DNA of 64,000 nt from Cellulomonas sp. Root930 (GCA_001429255.1 LMJI01000001.1:3186931-3250930); one strand, 5' to 3'; positions 26,194 through 35,416 are shown, numbered from the stretch's first letter. The notes: generated from the letters alone by a model not told the origin. Made by a program: numbers and translations.

Positions 26194-28040
26194 CCGACCG
26201 GCTGCCTGCTCGACTCGAGCAGGTGCTGCGCGAAGAACGCCGAGAGCTCGTCCGTGGCACGGAGCGGCAGGACGGCCGCGACGTACTGGTCCGGCCGGAC
26301 GACGACGACGCACCCGGCACGGTCGACGCCCCGCAGCTCGAAGATGTCGTCGTCCGGGTGCGTGGCGAACACCCTCTCGTAGTCGACGAGCTCGAACGGC
26401 CCCGTGCGGGGCAGGAAGAGCTGCGGCACGGCCGCGATGTCGACGTCGACGTGCCGCTGCTGGTAGACGACCTTGAGGTCGACGACGTCCCCGCTCACCG
26501 GTGAACCGACCATCCACGTGGCCCAGGTGGTGAGCGCGTCGGCATCGCGGTCGGCGAACACGTAGACGCGCCAGCGGCCGTCGGCCCGGTGCTGGTGCCC
26601 GAGGTGCAACGGGTTCGCGTCGGCGACCCGGACGACGGGTGCGGACTTGAACCGCTTGCCGACCGGGAACCCCGTGGCGAGCGCCTGGTGGGTGGGCTCG
26701 GCGACGACCATCGACGGCGCGTACTGCGTCATGAACCCGAAGAGGAACTCGGTGGTGCGCACGTAGAACTCGGCGAGCCGGCCGGGGTCCCCGAGCTCCT
26801 CGGGCGTCTTCGCCATGAGCGTGGACCACTCCTTGTCGAAGTCGATGAGGTTCTGTGCGACCACCTGGCGCTCGGCGGAGTACGTGGCGAGCAGGCTCTC
26901 CGGGCTCCGGCCCGAGAGCACGTACCCGAGCTTCCACGCGAGGTTGAAGCCGTCCTGCATCGAGACGTTCATGCCCTGGCCGGCCTTGGCGCTGTGGGTG
27001 TGGCACGCGTCACCGGCGATGAAGACGCGCGGTGTGCGCGTGCCGATCTCCGCGACGGGCACGTCGTCGAACCGGTCGGTCAGCCGGTGCCCCACCTCGT
27101 ACACGCTGTGCCAGGCGACGTGCCGCACGTCCAGCGTGTAGGGCTGCAGGATCGCCTGCGCCCGCCCGATGATCTGCTCGATCGTCGTGCTGCGTACCTC
27201 GTGGTGGGAGTCGGGGTCGATCTCGCCCAGGTCGACGTACATGCGGAACAGGTGGCCGCCCTCGCGCGGGATGAGCAGGATGCTGCCCCCCGCACCCGAC
27301 TGGATCGCGCACTTCAGGCGGATGTCCGGGAAGTCGGTGACGGCGAGGACGTCCATGACGCCCCACGCGTGGAACGCCGAGTTCCCCTGCATGGTGCAGC
27401 CGATCGCGGATCGCACCCCGCTCCGGGCACCGTCGGCGCCCAGGACGTACTTGGCCCGCACCACCTTCTCCTGCCCGGCCCGCTCGCCCGCGGTCCGCAC
27501 CAGCGTGACGGTGACGTGGTCGTCGGACCGCTCGAGACCGCGGAACTCGTAGCCGTAGTCCGGCGCCATCCGGCTCGGTGAGTTCGCCATGTACTCGGCG
27601 AAGTAGTCGAGCACCCGTGCCTGGTTGACGATGAGGTGCGGGAACTCGCTGATGCCGTGCGGGTCGTCGGGCGGCCGTTCGCCGCGCACGATCCGCGACG
27701 GCTCCGCCGCGTCCGGGTGCCAGAAGCACATCTCGGTGATGCGGTAGGCCTCCTCGGCGATCCGGCCGGCGAACCCGAACGCCTGGAACGTCTCGACGCT
27801 GCGCGCCTGGATGCCGTCCGCCTGCCCGATCGCGAGCCGGCCGTCGCGGCGGTCGACGATCCGGGTGACGACGTCGGGGAAGTGTGAGAGCTGCGCGGCC
27901 GCGATCATCCCCGCCGGGCCGGCGCCGACGATGAGGACGTCCACCTCGTCGGGGAGCTCGTCGGGCCGGTCGAGGCCCACGCCGGCGGCGGGCTGGACCC
28001 GCGGGTCGCCGGAGACGTAGCCGTGGTGGTGGAACTGCAT
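26190..28040 (-). CDS. FAD-dependent aromatic hydroxylase (phenol 2-monooxygenase/3-hydroxybenzoate 4-hydroxylase family)
   Basis: A 616-residue class A flavoprotein that inserts one oxygen atom next to a phenolic OH using NAD(P)H. The FAD motif GAGPAG is at 39-44, VLGADGARSGVR is the DG motif, and FIAGDACHTHSAKAGQGMN is the GD motif binding the FAD ribityl. The C-terminal 170 residues form the thioredoxin-like dimerisation domain typical of phenol hydroxylase and MobA (FKSAPVVRV to the end). ATG at 28040 has GGGGAG upstream. It is divergent from the ThDP-FAH-hpa operon across a palindromic region. The likely product is a catechol such as homoprotocatechuate; the exact substrate is inferred. 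Confidence 0.9.
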   Translation of the reverse strand: MQFHHHGYVSGDPRVQPAAGVGLDRPDELPDEVDVLIVGAGPAGMIAAAQLSHFPDVVTRIVDRRDGRLAIGQADGIQARSVETFQAFGFAGRIAEEAYRITEMCFWHPDAAEPSRIVRGERPPDDPHGISEFPHLIVNQARVLDYFAEYMANSPSRMAPDYGYEFRGLERSDDHVTVTLVRTAGERAGQEKVVRAKYVLGADGARSGVRSAIGCTMQGNSAFHAWGVMDVLAVTDFPDIRLKCAIQSGAGGSILLIPREGGHLFRMYVDLGEIDPDSHHEVRSTTIEQIIGRAQAILQPYTLDVRHVAWHSVYEVGHRLTDRFDDVPVAEIGTRTPRVFIAGDACHTHSAKAGQGMNVSMQDGFNLAWKLGYVLSGRSPESLLATYSAERQVVAQNLIDFDKEWSTLMAKTPEELGDPGRLAEFYVRTTEFLFGFMTQYAPSMVVAEPTHQALATGFPVGKRFKSAPVVRVADANPLHLGHQHRADGRWRVYVFADRDADALTTWATWMVGSPVSGDVVDLKVVYQQRHVDVDIAAVPQLFLPRTGPFELVDYERVFATHPDDDIFELRGVDRAGCVVVVRPDQYVAAVLPLRATDELSAFFAQHLLESSRQPVG

Positions 28041-28077
28041 GGGACCCGCTCCCCTGACGCCGGTGTCGAGGTGTGAC

Positions 28078-28093
28078 GGATCGTATATTATCC
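28078..28093. promoter_or_regulatory. AT-rich palindrome, candidate GntR operator
   Basis: GGATCGTATATTATCC is symmetric at 12 of 16 positions and stands out as an A/T-rich patch in the 102-base gap between the divergent hydroxylase and ThDP-enzyme genes. It contains GATAAT on the minus strand (28092-28087), a good -10 box for the hydroxylase. The FCD-type GntR regulator encoded in the operon is the obvious ligand. Confidence 0.55.
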
Positions 28094-28142
28094 CTTCCAC
28101 GCCGCAACGACGCGGTCGCCCCGGCCCGAAAGGCCTTGACCC

Positions 28143-29789
28143 ATGCCGACGGTTTCCGCGCACGTCGCGGTCACGCTCGCCGCCCACGTCGACCACGTCT
28201 TCGGGGTCATGGGCAACGGCAACGCGTACTTCCTCGACGCCCTGACGTGCCAGACCGACGCCCGCTTCGTCGCGGTGCGGCACGAGGCGGGCGCCGTCGT
28301 CGCCGCTGACGCCTTCCACCGGTCCTCCGGCCGGCTCGCCGCGGCGACGACGACGTACGGCGCCGGGTTCACCAACACCCTCACCGCCCTGGCCGAGGCG
28401 GTGCAGGCCCACGTGCCGCTCGTCCTCGTCGTCGGGGACGAGCCGACGTCCGGACCGCGACCCTGGGACGTCGACCAGATCGCGATGGCCTCGGCCGTCG
28501 GCGCCCGGACCTACACGGTGGGCCGCACGGACGCCGCCGCCACCACCGTCATCGCCGTCGAGCACGCGCTGACCTACCGGGTGCCGACCGTGCTCGCGAT
28601 CCCCTACGACGTCGCGACCCTGGACACGGGCCCGGTGCCCGAGACGCCGACCCCGCGCCTGCCCCCGCCGCTCGCCGTGCGCGGGGCGTTCGCCGACGGT
28701 GTCGTGAGGGAGATCGCGACTGCCATGTCCGCCGCACGGCGGCCGCTGCTCCTCGCGGGGCGCGGCGCCTGGGAGGCCGGTGCGGGCGAGGCGCTGGGCG
28801 CACTCGCCGACGCGACCGGCGCGCTGACCACGACGACCGCGCTCGGTCGAGGGGTCTTCCCCCGGCCCGAGTTCGACCTCGGCGTCTCGGGCGGGTTCGG
28901 GGCCCAGGGGGCGATGGAGCTCGTCCGTGAGGCCGACGTCGCGGTGGTCGTCGGCGCCTCCCTCAACCAGTTCACGATGCGGTTCGGCGACCTGTTCGCC
29001 CCCGGGTGCCGCGTCTTCCAGGTCGACGTCGCGCCCGCGGCGACGCACCCGCACGTCGGGGGCTACGTCCGGGGTGACGCGGCGGTCGTCACCGAGGCGA
29101 TCCTCAAGGAGCTCGACGGAGCCACACCCAGCGGGTGGCGCGAGTCCGTCGACCTCGCGGCCGCACGACGGCAGGAGCCCGGGGACGGCACCGCCGCAGA
29201 CGGCCGGCTCGACCCGCGCACCGCGGCAGCCCGCCTCGCCGAGCTGCTCCCGGAGGACCGCGTGGTCGTGTCCGACGGCGGGCACTTCCTGGGCTGGTCG
29301 AACATGTACTGGCCCGTGGCCGCACCCGACCGGATGGTGATGGTGGGCACCGCGTTCCAGGCCATCGGGCTCGGCTTCCCCAGCGTGGTGGGCGCGGCGC
29401 TCGCCCGGCCCGAGGCCACGGTGGTCCTGACCACCGGCGACGGCGGCGGGCTGATGGCCCTGTCCGACCTCGAGTCGGCGGTGCGCGTGGCGGCCGGCCG
29501 CGGGATCGCGGTGGTGTGGAACGACGGGGCGTACAGCGCGGAGATGCACCTCTACGGGCGCAAGGGGCTGGCGCGCGAGCCGATGCTCATCCCCGACGTC
29601 GACTTCGCCGGCGTGGCCACCGCGCTCGGCGCGCAGGGCGTGGCCGTCCGGACGGTCGAGGACCTCGAGGCACTGACGCAGTGGCGCACCCGCCCGGAGA
29701 TCGACCGCCCGTTCCTGCTCCTCGACCTGCGGGTGTCCGGCACGGTGGTCGCACCCTTCTGGGAGGAGATCTCCCGGGCGAGCGGCTGA
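28143..29789 (+). CDS. Thiamine diphosphate-dependent enzyme (2-oxoacid decarboxylase-like)
   Basis: A 548-residue enzyme of the pyruvate-oxidase/benzoylformate-decarboxylase superfamily. The activating Glu is Glu48 in AVRHEAGAV; the ThDP-binding motif runs from GDGGGLMALSDLESAV to WNDGAY. The N-terminal PYR domain, a central domain (RPLLLAGRGAWEAGAGEAL) and the C-terminal PP domain are all present. An aryl-2-oxoacid such as 4-hydroxyphenylpyruvate would fit the context, feeding a phenylacetate-type compound to the hydroxylase, but the substrate is inferred. First gene of the plus-strand operon; a GAAAGG about ten bases upstream is a weak ribosome site. Confidence 0.82.
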   Translation: MPTVSAHVAVTLAAHVDHVFGVMGNGNAYFLDALTCQTDARFVAVRHEAGAVVAADAFHRSSGRLAAATTTYGAGFTNTLTALAEAVQAHVPLVLVVGDEPTSGPRPWDVDQIAMASAVGARTYTVGRTDAAATTVIAVEHALTYRVPTVLAIPYDVATLDTGPVPETPTPRLPPPLAVRGAFADGVVREIATAMSAARRPLLLAGRGAWEAGAGEALGALADATGALTTTTALGRGVFPRPEFDLGVSGGFGAQGAMELVREADVAVVVGASLNQFTMRFGDLFAPGCRVFQVDVAPAATHPHVGGYVRGDAAVVTEAILKELDGATPSGWRESVDLAAARRQEPGDGTAADGRLDPRTAAARLAELLPEDRVVVSDGGHFLGWSNMYWPVAAPDRMVMVGTAFQAIGLGFPSVVGAALARPEATVVLTTGDGGGLMALSDLESAVRVAAGRGIAVVWNDGAYSAEMHLYGRKGLAREPMLIPDVDFAGVATALGAQGVAVRTVEDLEALTQWRTRPEIDRPFLLLDLRVSGTVVAPFWEEISRASG

Positions 29790-29825
29790 CGACGCAGGAC
29801 CTCTCCACGACCGGCAAGGGAGCTC

Positions 29826-31292
29826 ATGACCGACGACAGCACGGACCGCAGGTTCTCCGCCCTGCCCGGACGGCCGGGCAAGATCGTGGCGGTCCACCTC
29901 AGCTACGCGTCGCGCGCCGACCAGCGCGGCCGCCGCCCTGCGCACCCGTCGTACTTCTTCAAGCCCTCCAGCTCCGTCGCGCCCTCCGGCGGCACCGTCG
30001 AGCGTCCGCTCGGCACCGAGCTGCTCGCCTTCGAGGGCGAGATCGCGCTCGTCATCGGCACCGCCGCCCGGCGTGTGCCCCTGGCCCGGGCGTGGGACCA
30101 CGTCGCGTGGGTCACGGCGGCGAACGATCTCGGGCTGTACGACCTGCGCGCGAACGACAAGGGCTCCAACGTCCGGTCCAAGGGCGGCGACGGCTTCACC
30201 CCGATCGGACCCGACCTCCTCGACGCCCGCGCGGTCGACCCGGGCGCGTTCCGGCTGCGCGCCTGGGTCAACGGCGAGCTCCGTCAGGACGACACGACCG
30301 CCGGGCTCCTCTTCCCCCTGGCCCAGCTCGTGGCCGACCTCTCGCAGCACCTCACGCTCGAACCCGGCGACGTCATCCTCGCGGGCACCCCGGCCGGCTC
30401 GTCCGTCGTCGTGCCCGGGGACGTCGTCGAGGTCGAGGTCGACGTGCCCGGTGGCCCCACCTCCGGACGGCTCGTCACGACCGTCACCCAGGGCGCGCAC
30501 GGGTTCGACGACGCCCTCGGGTCCCTGCCCGCCGTCGACGACGTCCAGCGCGCAGAGGCGTGGGGCTCACGGGCTGCCGCCGGGCTGGCGCCTGAAGGCC
30601 TCTCCCCCGCGCTGCGCGAGAAGCTCATGCAGGCGCCGGTCGCCGCGCTCAGCGCCCAGCTGCGCAAGCGCGGCCTGGACGAGGTGACGATCGACGGGGT
30701 CCGGCCGATGCACCCCGGTGCCAAGCTCGTCGGCACCGCGCGCACCGTGCGGTTCCTGCCCGGCCGCGAGGACCTGGTCGCCCGCCACGGCGGTGGCCAC
30801 AACGCCCAGAAGCGGGCGTTCGACGCGGTCGGCGAGGGCGAGGTCCTCGTCATCGAGGCACGCGGCGAGACCGGGTCCGGCACGCTCGGCGACATCCTCG
30901 CCCTGCGCGCCCACGCGCGGGGCGCGGCCGGCATCGTCACCGACGGCGGCGTCCGTGACTACGCCGCCGTCGCCGCCGTCGGCATCCCCGTCTACTCGGC
31001 GGGCGCCCACCCTGCCGTCCTCGGCCGCCGGCACGTGCCGTGGGACGTCGACGTCGCCGTCGCGTGCGGTGGGACCACCGTCGAGCCCGGCGACGTCCTC
31101 GTCGGCGACGGCGACGGCGTGGTCGTCATCCCGCCCGCGCTCGTCGAGGAGGTCGTCGACGCCGCCCTGGCCCAGGAGGAGGAGGACGGCTGGATCGCCG
31201 GGCAGGTGGCCGCCGGTCACCCCGTGGACGGACTCTTCCCGATGGACGCGCGGTGGAGAGCGAGGTTCGACGCATGGCGCGCGAGCAGATGA
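29826..31292 (+). CDS. FAH-RraA fusion protein, candidate HpaG substitute
   Basis: A 488-residue two-domain protein. Residues about 18-225 are a fumarylacetoacetate-hydrolase domain (ELLAFEGEIALVIG, ANDLGLYDLRANDKGSNVRSK-like core, LAGTPAGSSVVVPGDVVEVEV) of the kind that isomerises or decarboxylates open-chain dicarboxylates. Residues about 262-455 are an RraA-like domain (KLVGTARTVRF, IVTDGGVRDYAAVAAVG, VEPGDVLVGDGDGVVVIP), a family with known 2-oxoacid aldolase and oxaloacetate decarboxylase members. E. coli HpaG is a tandem of two FAH domains; here one may be replaced by RraA. ATG at 29826 has AAGGGAG. The last codons overlap the gntR start. Confidence 0.85.
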   Translation: MTDDSTDRRFSALPGRPGKIVAVHLSYASRADQRGRRPAHPSYFFKPSSSVAPSGGTVERPLGTELLAFEGEIALVIGTAARRVPLARAWDHVAWVTAANDLGLYDLRANDKGSNVRSKGGDGFTPIGPDLLDARAVDPGAFRLRAWVNGELRQDDTTAGLLFPLAQLVADLSQHLTLEPGDVILAGTPAGSSVVVPGDVVEVEVDVPGGPTSGRLVTTVTQGAHGFDDALGSLPAVDDVQRAEAWGSRAAAGLAPEGLSPALREKLMQAPVAALSAQLRKRGLDEVTIDGVRPMHPGAKLVGTARTVRFLPGREDLVARHGGGHNAQKRAFDAVGEGEVLVIEARGETGSGTLGDILALRAHARGAAGIVTDGGVRDYAAVAAVGIPVYSAGAHPAVLGRRHVPWDVDVAVACGGTTVEPGDVLVGDGDGVVVIPPALVEEVVDAALAQEEEDGWIAGQVAAGHPVDGLFPMDARWRARFDAWRASR

Positions 31293-31966
31293 GCGAGGCG
31301 GCGGAGCGCAGCAAGTCGCAGCTCGCCTACCACTGGCTCAAGGAGCGGATCGCGAGCGAGGAGCTCACCCCGGGGTACCGCCTGGTGCTGGGGTCCATCG
31401 CCGACCAGCTGGGGATGAGCGTCGTGCCGGTGCGCGAGGCCATCCGCCGGCTCGAGGCCGAGGGGCTGGTGACGTTCGAGCGGAACGTCGGGGCGCGCGT
31501 GTCGATGATCGACGACACCCAGTACCGGCACAGCATGGAGGCGCTGGCCATCCTCGAGGGGGCCGCCACCGCGCTCGCGGCCAGGCACCTGACCGATGAC
31601 GACCTCCGGCAGGCACGCGACCTCAACCGCCGCCTCGTCGAGTCGCTCGACGACTTCGACCCGCACCTGTTCACCGCGGTGAACCACAGCTTCCACGCGG
31701 TGCTCTTCGCCGCCTGTCCCAACCCCCGCATGCGAGCCCTGGTCGACGCGGAGTGGACCCGGCTCGGCCACCTGCGCGACTCGACCTTCAGCTTCGTGCC
31801 CGGCCGTGCGCAGGAGTCGGTGCGGGAGCACGAGGTGCTCCTCGACCTGATCGAGACCGGCGCACCCCTGCCCGACATCGAGCGAGCGGCCCGCGGGCAC
31901 CGGTCCGCCACGCTCGCCGCCTACCTCAGCCACGAGCACCCCGACGGCGTCACGACCTCACTCTGA
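31274..31966 (+). CDS. GntR/FCD-family transcriptional regulator
   Basis: A 230-residue regulator of the FadR/VanR subgroup. The winged helix is about residues 14-78 (LAYHWLKERIASEELTPGYRL, GMSVVPVREAIRRLEAEGLV), followed by an FCD ligand-binding domain with metal-type residues in DPHLFTAVNHSFHAVLF and the late HRSATLAAYLSHEH. It starts at ATG 31274 inside the end of the FAH-RraA gene; ATG 31289 is an alternative. It most likely represses the operon until an aromatic acid or pathway intermediate binds, acting at the palindrome at 28078. Confidence 0.88.
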   Translation: MAREQMSEAAERSKSQLAYHWLKERIASEELTPGYRLVLGSIADQLGMSVVPVREAIRRLEAEGLVTFERNVGARVSMIDDTQYRHSMEALAILEGAATALAARHLTDDDLRQARDLNRRLVESLDDFDPHLFTAVNHSFHAVLFAACPNPRMRALVDAEWTRLGHLRDSTFSFVPGRAQESVREHEVLLDLIETGAPLPDIERAARGHRSATLAAYLSHEHPDGVTTSL

Positions 31967-31978
31967 GAGGCACACCCC

Positions 31979-33463
31979 ATGCCCACCGACCTCCCCGAAC
32001 GCCTCCGGCACTACATCGGCGGCGAGCACGTCGACTCCGCCGACGGCGCGACGTTCGAGGTCCTCGACCCGGTGTCGAACGAGACGTACCTGCACGCCGC
32101 GGCCGGCAAGGAGGCGGACGTCGACCGGGCCGTCGCGGCAGCGCGTCGCGCGTTCGAGGAGGGGCCGTGGCCGCGGATGCTGCCGCGGGAGCGGTCGCGG
32201 GTCCTGCACCGCGTCGCCGACATCGTCGAGTCGCGCGACGCCCGGCTCGCCGAGCTCGAGAGCTTCGACTCGGGCCTGCCGATCACGCAGGCACTCGGCC
32301 AGGCGCGTCGGGCCGCCGAGAACTTCCGCTTCTTCGCCGACCTGGTGGTCGCCCAGACCGACGACGCCTACAAGGTGCCCGGCCGGCAGATCAACTACGT
32401 CAACCGCAAGCCGATCGGCGTCGCCGGGCTCATCACTCCCTGGAACACCCCGTTCATGCTCGAGTCGTGGAAGCTCGGCCCCGCGCTGGCCACGGGGAAC
32501 ACGGTGGTGCTCAAGCCCGCCGAGTTCACGCCCCTGTCCGCCTCGCTCTGGGCCGGGATCTTCGAGGAGGCCGGACTGCCCGTCGGCGTGTTCAACCTCG
32601 TGCACGGGATCGGCGAGGAGGCCGGCGACGCGCTGGTCAAGCACCCGGACGTCCCCCTCATCTCGTTCACCGGCGAGAGCCGGACCGGGCAGCTCATCTT
32701 CGCGAACGCGGCGACGCACCTGAAGGGTCTCTCGATGGAGCTCGGGGGCAAGTCCCCCGCCGTGGTCTTCGCCGACGCCGACCTCGAGGCCGCGATCGAC
32801 GCGACGATCTTCGGGGTGTTCTCGCTCAACGGCGAGCGGTGCACGGCGGGCAGCCGGATCCTGGTCCAGCGCGAGATCTACGACGAGTTCGTCGAGCGCT
32901 ACGCCGCCCAGGCGGAGCGGATCGTCGTCGGGCCCCCGCACGAGGCGGCGACCGAGGTCGGTGCGCTCGTGCACCCGGAGCACTACGAGAAGGTCATGGG
33001 CTACATCGAGCTCGGCAGGACCGAGGCCCGTCTCGTCGCCGGGGGCGGACGACCTGAGGGCTTCCCGACCGGCAACTACGTGGCTCCGACCGTCTTCGCC
33101 GACGTCCCTGCGGACGCCCGGATCTTCCAGGAGGAGATCTTCGGCCCGGTCGTCGCGATCACGCCGTTCGACACCGACGAGGAGGCGCTCGCGCTGGCGA
33201 ACGGCGTGAAGTACGGGCTCGCGGCCTATGTGTGGACGAACGACCTGCGGCGGGCGCACACCTTCGCCCAGGCGGTCGAGTCGGGCATGGTCTGGCTCAA
33301 CAGCAACAACGTCCGTGACCTGCGCACCCCGTTCGGGGGTGTCAAGGCCTCCGGCCTCGGGCACGAGGGCGGGTACCGCTCGATCGACTTCTACACGCAC
33401 CAGCAGGCCGTGCACGTCACGCTCGGCGAGGCGCACCACCCGACCTTCGGCAAAGGACACTGA
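31979..33463 (+). CDS. hpaE: 5-carboxymethyl-2-hydroxymuconate semialdehyde dehydrogenase
   Basis: A 494-residue NAD(P)-dependent aldehyde dehydrogenase oxidising the ring-opened semialdehyde of homoprotocatechuate. Asn156 (ITPWNTPF), Glu254 (SMELGGKSP) and catalytic Cys288 (NGERCTAGS) are intact. The N-terminal YIGGEHVDSADGATFEVLDP and C-terminal PFGGVKASGLGHEGGYRSIDFY closely fit HpaE-type enzymes, and the gene is directly followed by the dioxygenase. ATG at 31979 has GAGAGG upstream, 12 bases after gntR. Confidence 0.9.
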   Translation: MPTDLPERLRHYIGGEHVDSADGATFEVLDPVSNETYLHAAAGKEADVDRAVAAARRAFEEGPWPRMLPRERSRVLHRVADIVESRDARLAELESFDSGLPITQALGQARRAAENFRFFADLVVAQTDDAYKVPGRQINYVNRKPIGVAGLITPWNTPFMLESWKLGPALATGNTVVLKPAEFTPLSASLWAGIFEEAGLPVGVFNLVHGIGEEAGDALVKHPDVPLISFTGESRTGQLIFANAATHLKGLSMELGGKSPAVVFADADLEAAIDATIFGVFSLNGERCTAGSRILVQREIYDEFVERYAAQAERIVVGPPHEAATEVGALVHPEHYEKVMGYIELGRTEARLVAGGGRPEGFPTGNYVAPTVFADVPADARIFQEEIFGPVVAITPFDTDEEALALANGVKYGLAAYVWTNDLRRAHTFAQAVESGMVWLNSNNVRDLRTPFGGVKASGLGHEGGYRSIDFYTHQQAVHVTLGEAHHPTFGKGH

Positions 33464-33464
33464 C

Positions 33465-34628
33465 GTGAGCACGACGCCGCTGACCCCCGACGGGCCCGAG
33501 CCCGTCGTGACCGTCGAGGACCCGATCCGGGCAGCCGACCCGATCCCGACGCCGTCGTCCCCGCCGCCGGACATCCTGCGCGCCGCGTCCATGGAGCTCG
33601 TCGTCACCGACCTCGCCGCGTCACGGCACTTCTACGTCGACGTCCTCGGGCTGGTCGTGACCGAGGAGGACGCGGAGACGATCTCCCTGCGCACCTACGA
33701 GGAGTTCATCCACCACAACCTCGTCCTGCGCAGGGGTCCGGTGGCGGCGGCCGCCGCGCTCTCCTACCGGGTCCGCTCCCCCGGGGACCTCGACAAGGCG
33801 GTCGCGTTCTACCGCGAGCTCGGGTGCCGGGTCGAGCGGCGGGCAGACGGCTTCGTGACGGGCGTCGGAGACTCGGTCCGGGTGCAGGACCCTCTCGGGT
33901 TCCCGTACGAGTTCTTCCACGAGGTCCAGCACGTCGAGCGGCTCGCGTGGCGCTACGACCTCTACACGCCGGGCACCCTCGTGCGCCTCGACCACTTCAA
34001 CCAGGTCACCCCCGACGTCCCGCGTGCCGTGCGATACATGGAGGACCTCGGGTTCCGGGTGACCGAGGACATCCAGGACGAGGCGGGGACCACCTATGCC
34101 GCGTGGATGCGCCGCAAGCCCACGGTCCACGACACGGCGATGACCGGCGGGAACGGTCCGCGGATGCACCACGTCGCCTTCGCGACCCACGAGAAGCACA
34201 ACATCCTGGCGATCTGCGACAAGCTCGGCGCGCTGCGGATGTCGGACCGCATCGAGCGCGGCCCCGGCCGGCACGGCGTGTCCAACGCGTTCTACCTGTA
34301 CCTGCGCGACCCCGACGGGCACCGGATCGAGATCTACACGCAGGACTACTACACGGGAGACCCGGACAACCCGGTGGTCACCTGGGACGTCCACGACAAC
34401 CAGCGCCGCGACTGGTGGGGCAACCCGGTCGTCCCGTCCTGGTACACCGAGGCGTCCCTGGTGCTCGACCTGGACGGCAACCCGCAGCCGGTCGTCGCCC
34501 GCACGGACACGAGCGAGATGGCGGTGACGATCGGGGCGGACGGGTTCTCGTACACCCGCAAGGGGGACGCTCCCGACGAGCTCCCGAGCTGGAAGCAGGG
34601 CGAGTACAAGCTGGGGCACCAGCTGTGA
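33465..34628 (+). CDS. hpaD: Homoprotocatechuate (3,4-dihydroxyphenylacetate) 2,3-dioxygenase
   Basis: A 387-residue type I extradiol dioxygenase of the VOC fold that opens the catechol ring. Metal ligands are His177 (RLDHFNQV), His236 (MHHVAFATHE) and Glu289 (HRIEIYTQD). It strongly resembles the Brevibacterium fuscum enzyme (about 365 residues, iron) and the Arthrobacter manganese enzyme; metal choice cannot be read here. A Pro-rich 35-residue leader precedes the first VOC module. GTG at 33465 begins one base after the hpaE stop, and the stop overlaps hpaH by four bases. Confidence 0.92.
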   Translation: MSTTPLTPDGPEPVVTVEDPIRAADPIPTPSSPPPDILRAASMELVVTDLAASRHFYVDVLGLVVTEEDAETISLRTYEEFIHHNLVLRRGPVAAAAALSYRVRSPGDLDKAVAFYRELGCRVERRADGFVTGVGDSVRVQDPLGFPYEFFHEVQHVERLAWRYDLYTPGTLVRLDHFNQVTPDVPRAVRYMEDLGFRVTEDIQDEAGTTYAAWMRRKPTVHDTAMTGGNGPRMHHVAFATHEKHNILAICDKLGALRMSDRIERGPGRHGVSNAFYLYLRDPDGHRIEIYTQDYYTGDPDNPVVTWDVHDNQRRDWWGNPVVPSWYTEASLVLDLDGNPQPVVARTDTSEMAVTIGADGFSYTRKGDAPDELPSWKQGEYKLGHQL

Positions 34629-35416
34629 CCGGCCTGCCGACCGAGACGATCGCAGCGATCGCCGACGAGCTGGCCGACGCCGAGCGGGACCGGACCACCA
34701 TCCCGCTCCTCACGGCGCGCCACCCCGGCATGACGGTCGACGACGCATACGCGGTGCAGGGCGAGTGGCGCCGGCGGGCGGTGGCCGCCGGGCGGCGACC
34801 CGTCGGCCGCAAGATCGGTCTGACGTCGAAGGTCATGCAGGCGGCGACCGGCATCGACGAGCCCGACTACGGGGCGATCTTCGCCGACATGGTCTACGAG
34901 AACGGCTCGGTGATCGAGCACGGCCGGTTCTCGAACGTCCGCATCGAGGTCGAGCTGGCGTTCCGGCTGGTGGAGCCCCTCGACGGGCCCGACGCGACGA
35001 TCTTCGACGCCCTGCGGGCCACCGAGTACGTGGTTCCTGCGCTGGAGATCCTGTCCTCGCGCATCGAGCTCGCCGGCCGGACGATCGTCGACACGATCAG
35101 CGACAACGCCGCGATGGGTGCGATGGTCCTCGGTGGCACACCGGTCAGGCCCGACGACGTGGACCTGCGCTGGGTGGCTGCGATGCTGCACCGGAACGAG
35201 ACCATCGAGGAGTCCGGCGTCGCGGGAGCGGTGCTCGGCCACCCTGCTCTGGGGGTGGCCTGGCTGGCGAACAAGCTGGCCCAGCACGGTGACCGGCTCG
35301 AGGCCGGCGACCTCGTGCTCGCGGGCTCGTTCACCCGACCGATCTGGGTGCAGCCGGGCGACACCGTGCTGGCCGACTACCGCGACCTGGGGACGATCAC
35401 ATGCCGCTTCGTCTGA
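34625..35416 (+). CDS. hpaH: 2-oxo-hept-4-ene-1,7-dioate hydratase
   Basis: A 263-residue hydratase of the HpaH/MhpD family (FAH-like fold, Mg-dependent) adding water to the 2-oxo-dienoate intermediate. Matching segments are VGRKIGLTSKVMQ, YGAIFADMVYENGS, RIEVELAFRL with its acidic metal ligands and LVLAGSFTRPIWVQPGDTV. Length equals that of E. coli HpaH (267). GTG at 34625 overlaps the hpaD stop (GTGA), and its TGA overlaps the hpaI ATG by one base, so the three genes are translationally coupled. Confidence 0.92.
   Translation: MTGLPTETIAAIADELADAERDRTTIPLLTARHPGMTVDDAYAVQGEWRRRAVAAGRRPVGRKIGLTSKVMQAATGIDEPDYGAIFADMVYENGSVIEHGRFSNVRIEVELAFRLVEPLDGPDATIFDALRATEYVVPALEILSSRIELAGRTIVDTISDNAAMGAMVLGGTPVRPDDVDLRWVAAMLHRNETIEESGVAGAVLGHPALGVAWLANKLAQHGDRLEAGDLVLAGSFTRPIWVQPGDTVLADYRDLGTITCRFV

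Noticed and set aside
28041..30500. Upstream extension of the FAD hydroxylase frame to 1436 codons
   Set aside because: The extra part is antisense to the ThDP and FAH-RraA genes and shows no domain; ATG at 28040 has a ribosome site and fits the family start.
35401..35415. Earlier ATG for hpaI
   Set aside because: Starting at 35416 gives the TGATG overlap typical of coupled genes and matches the length of HpaI proteins.
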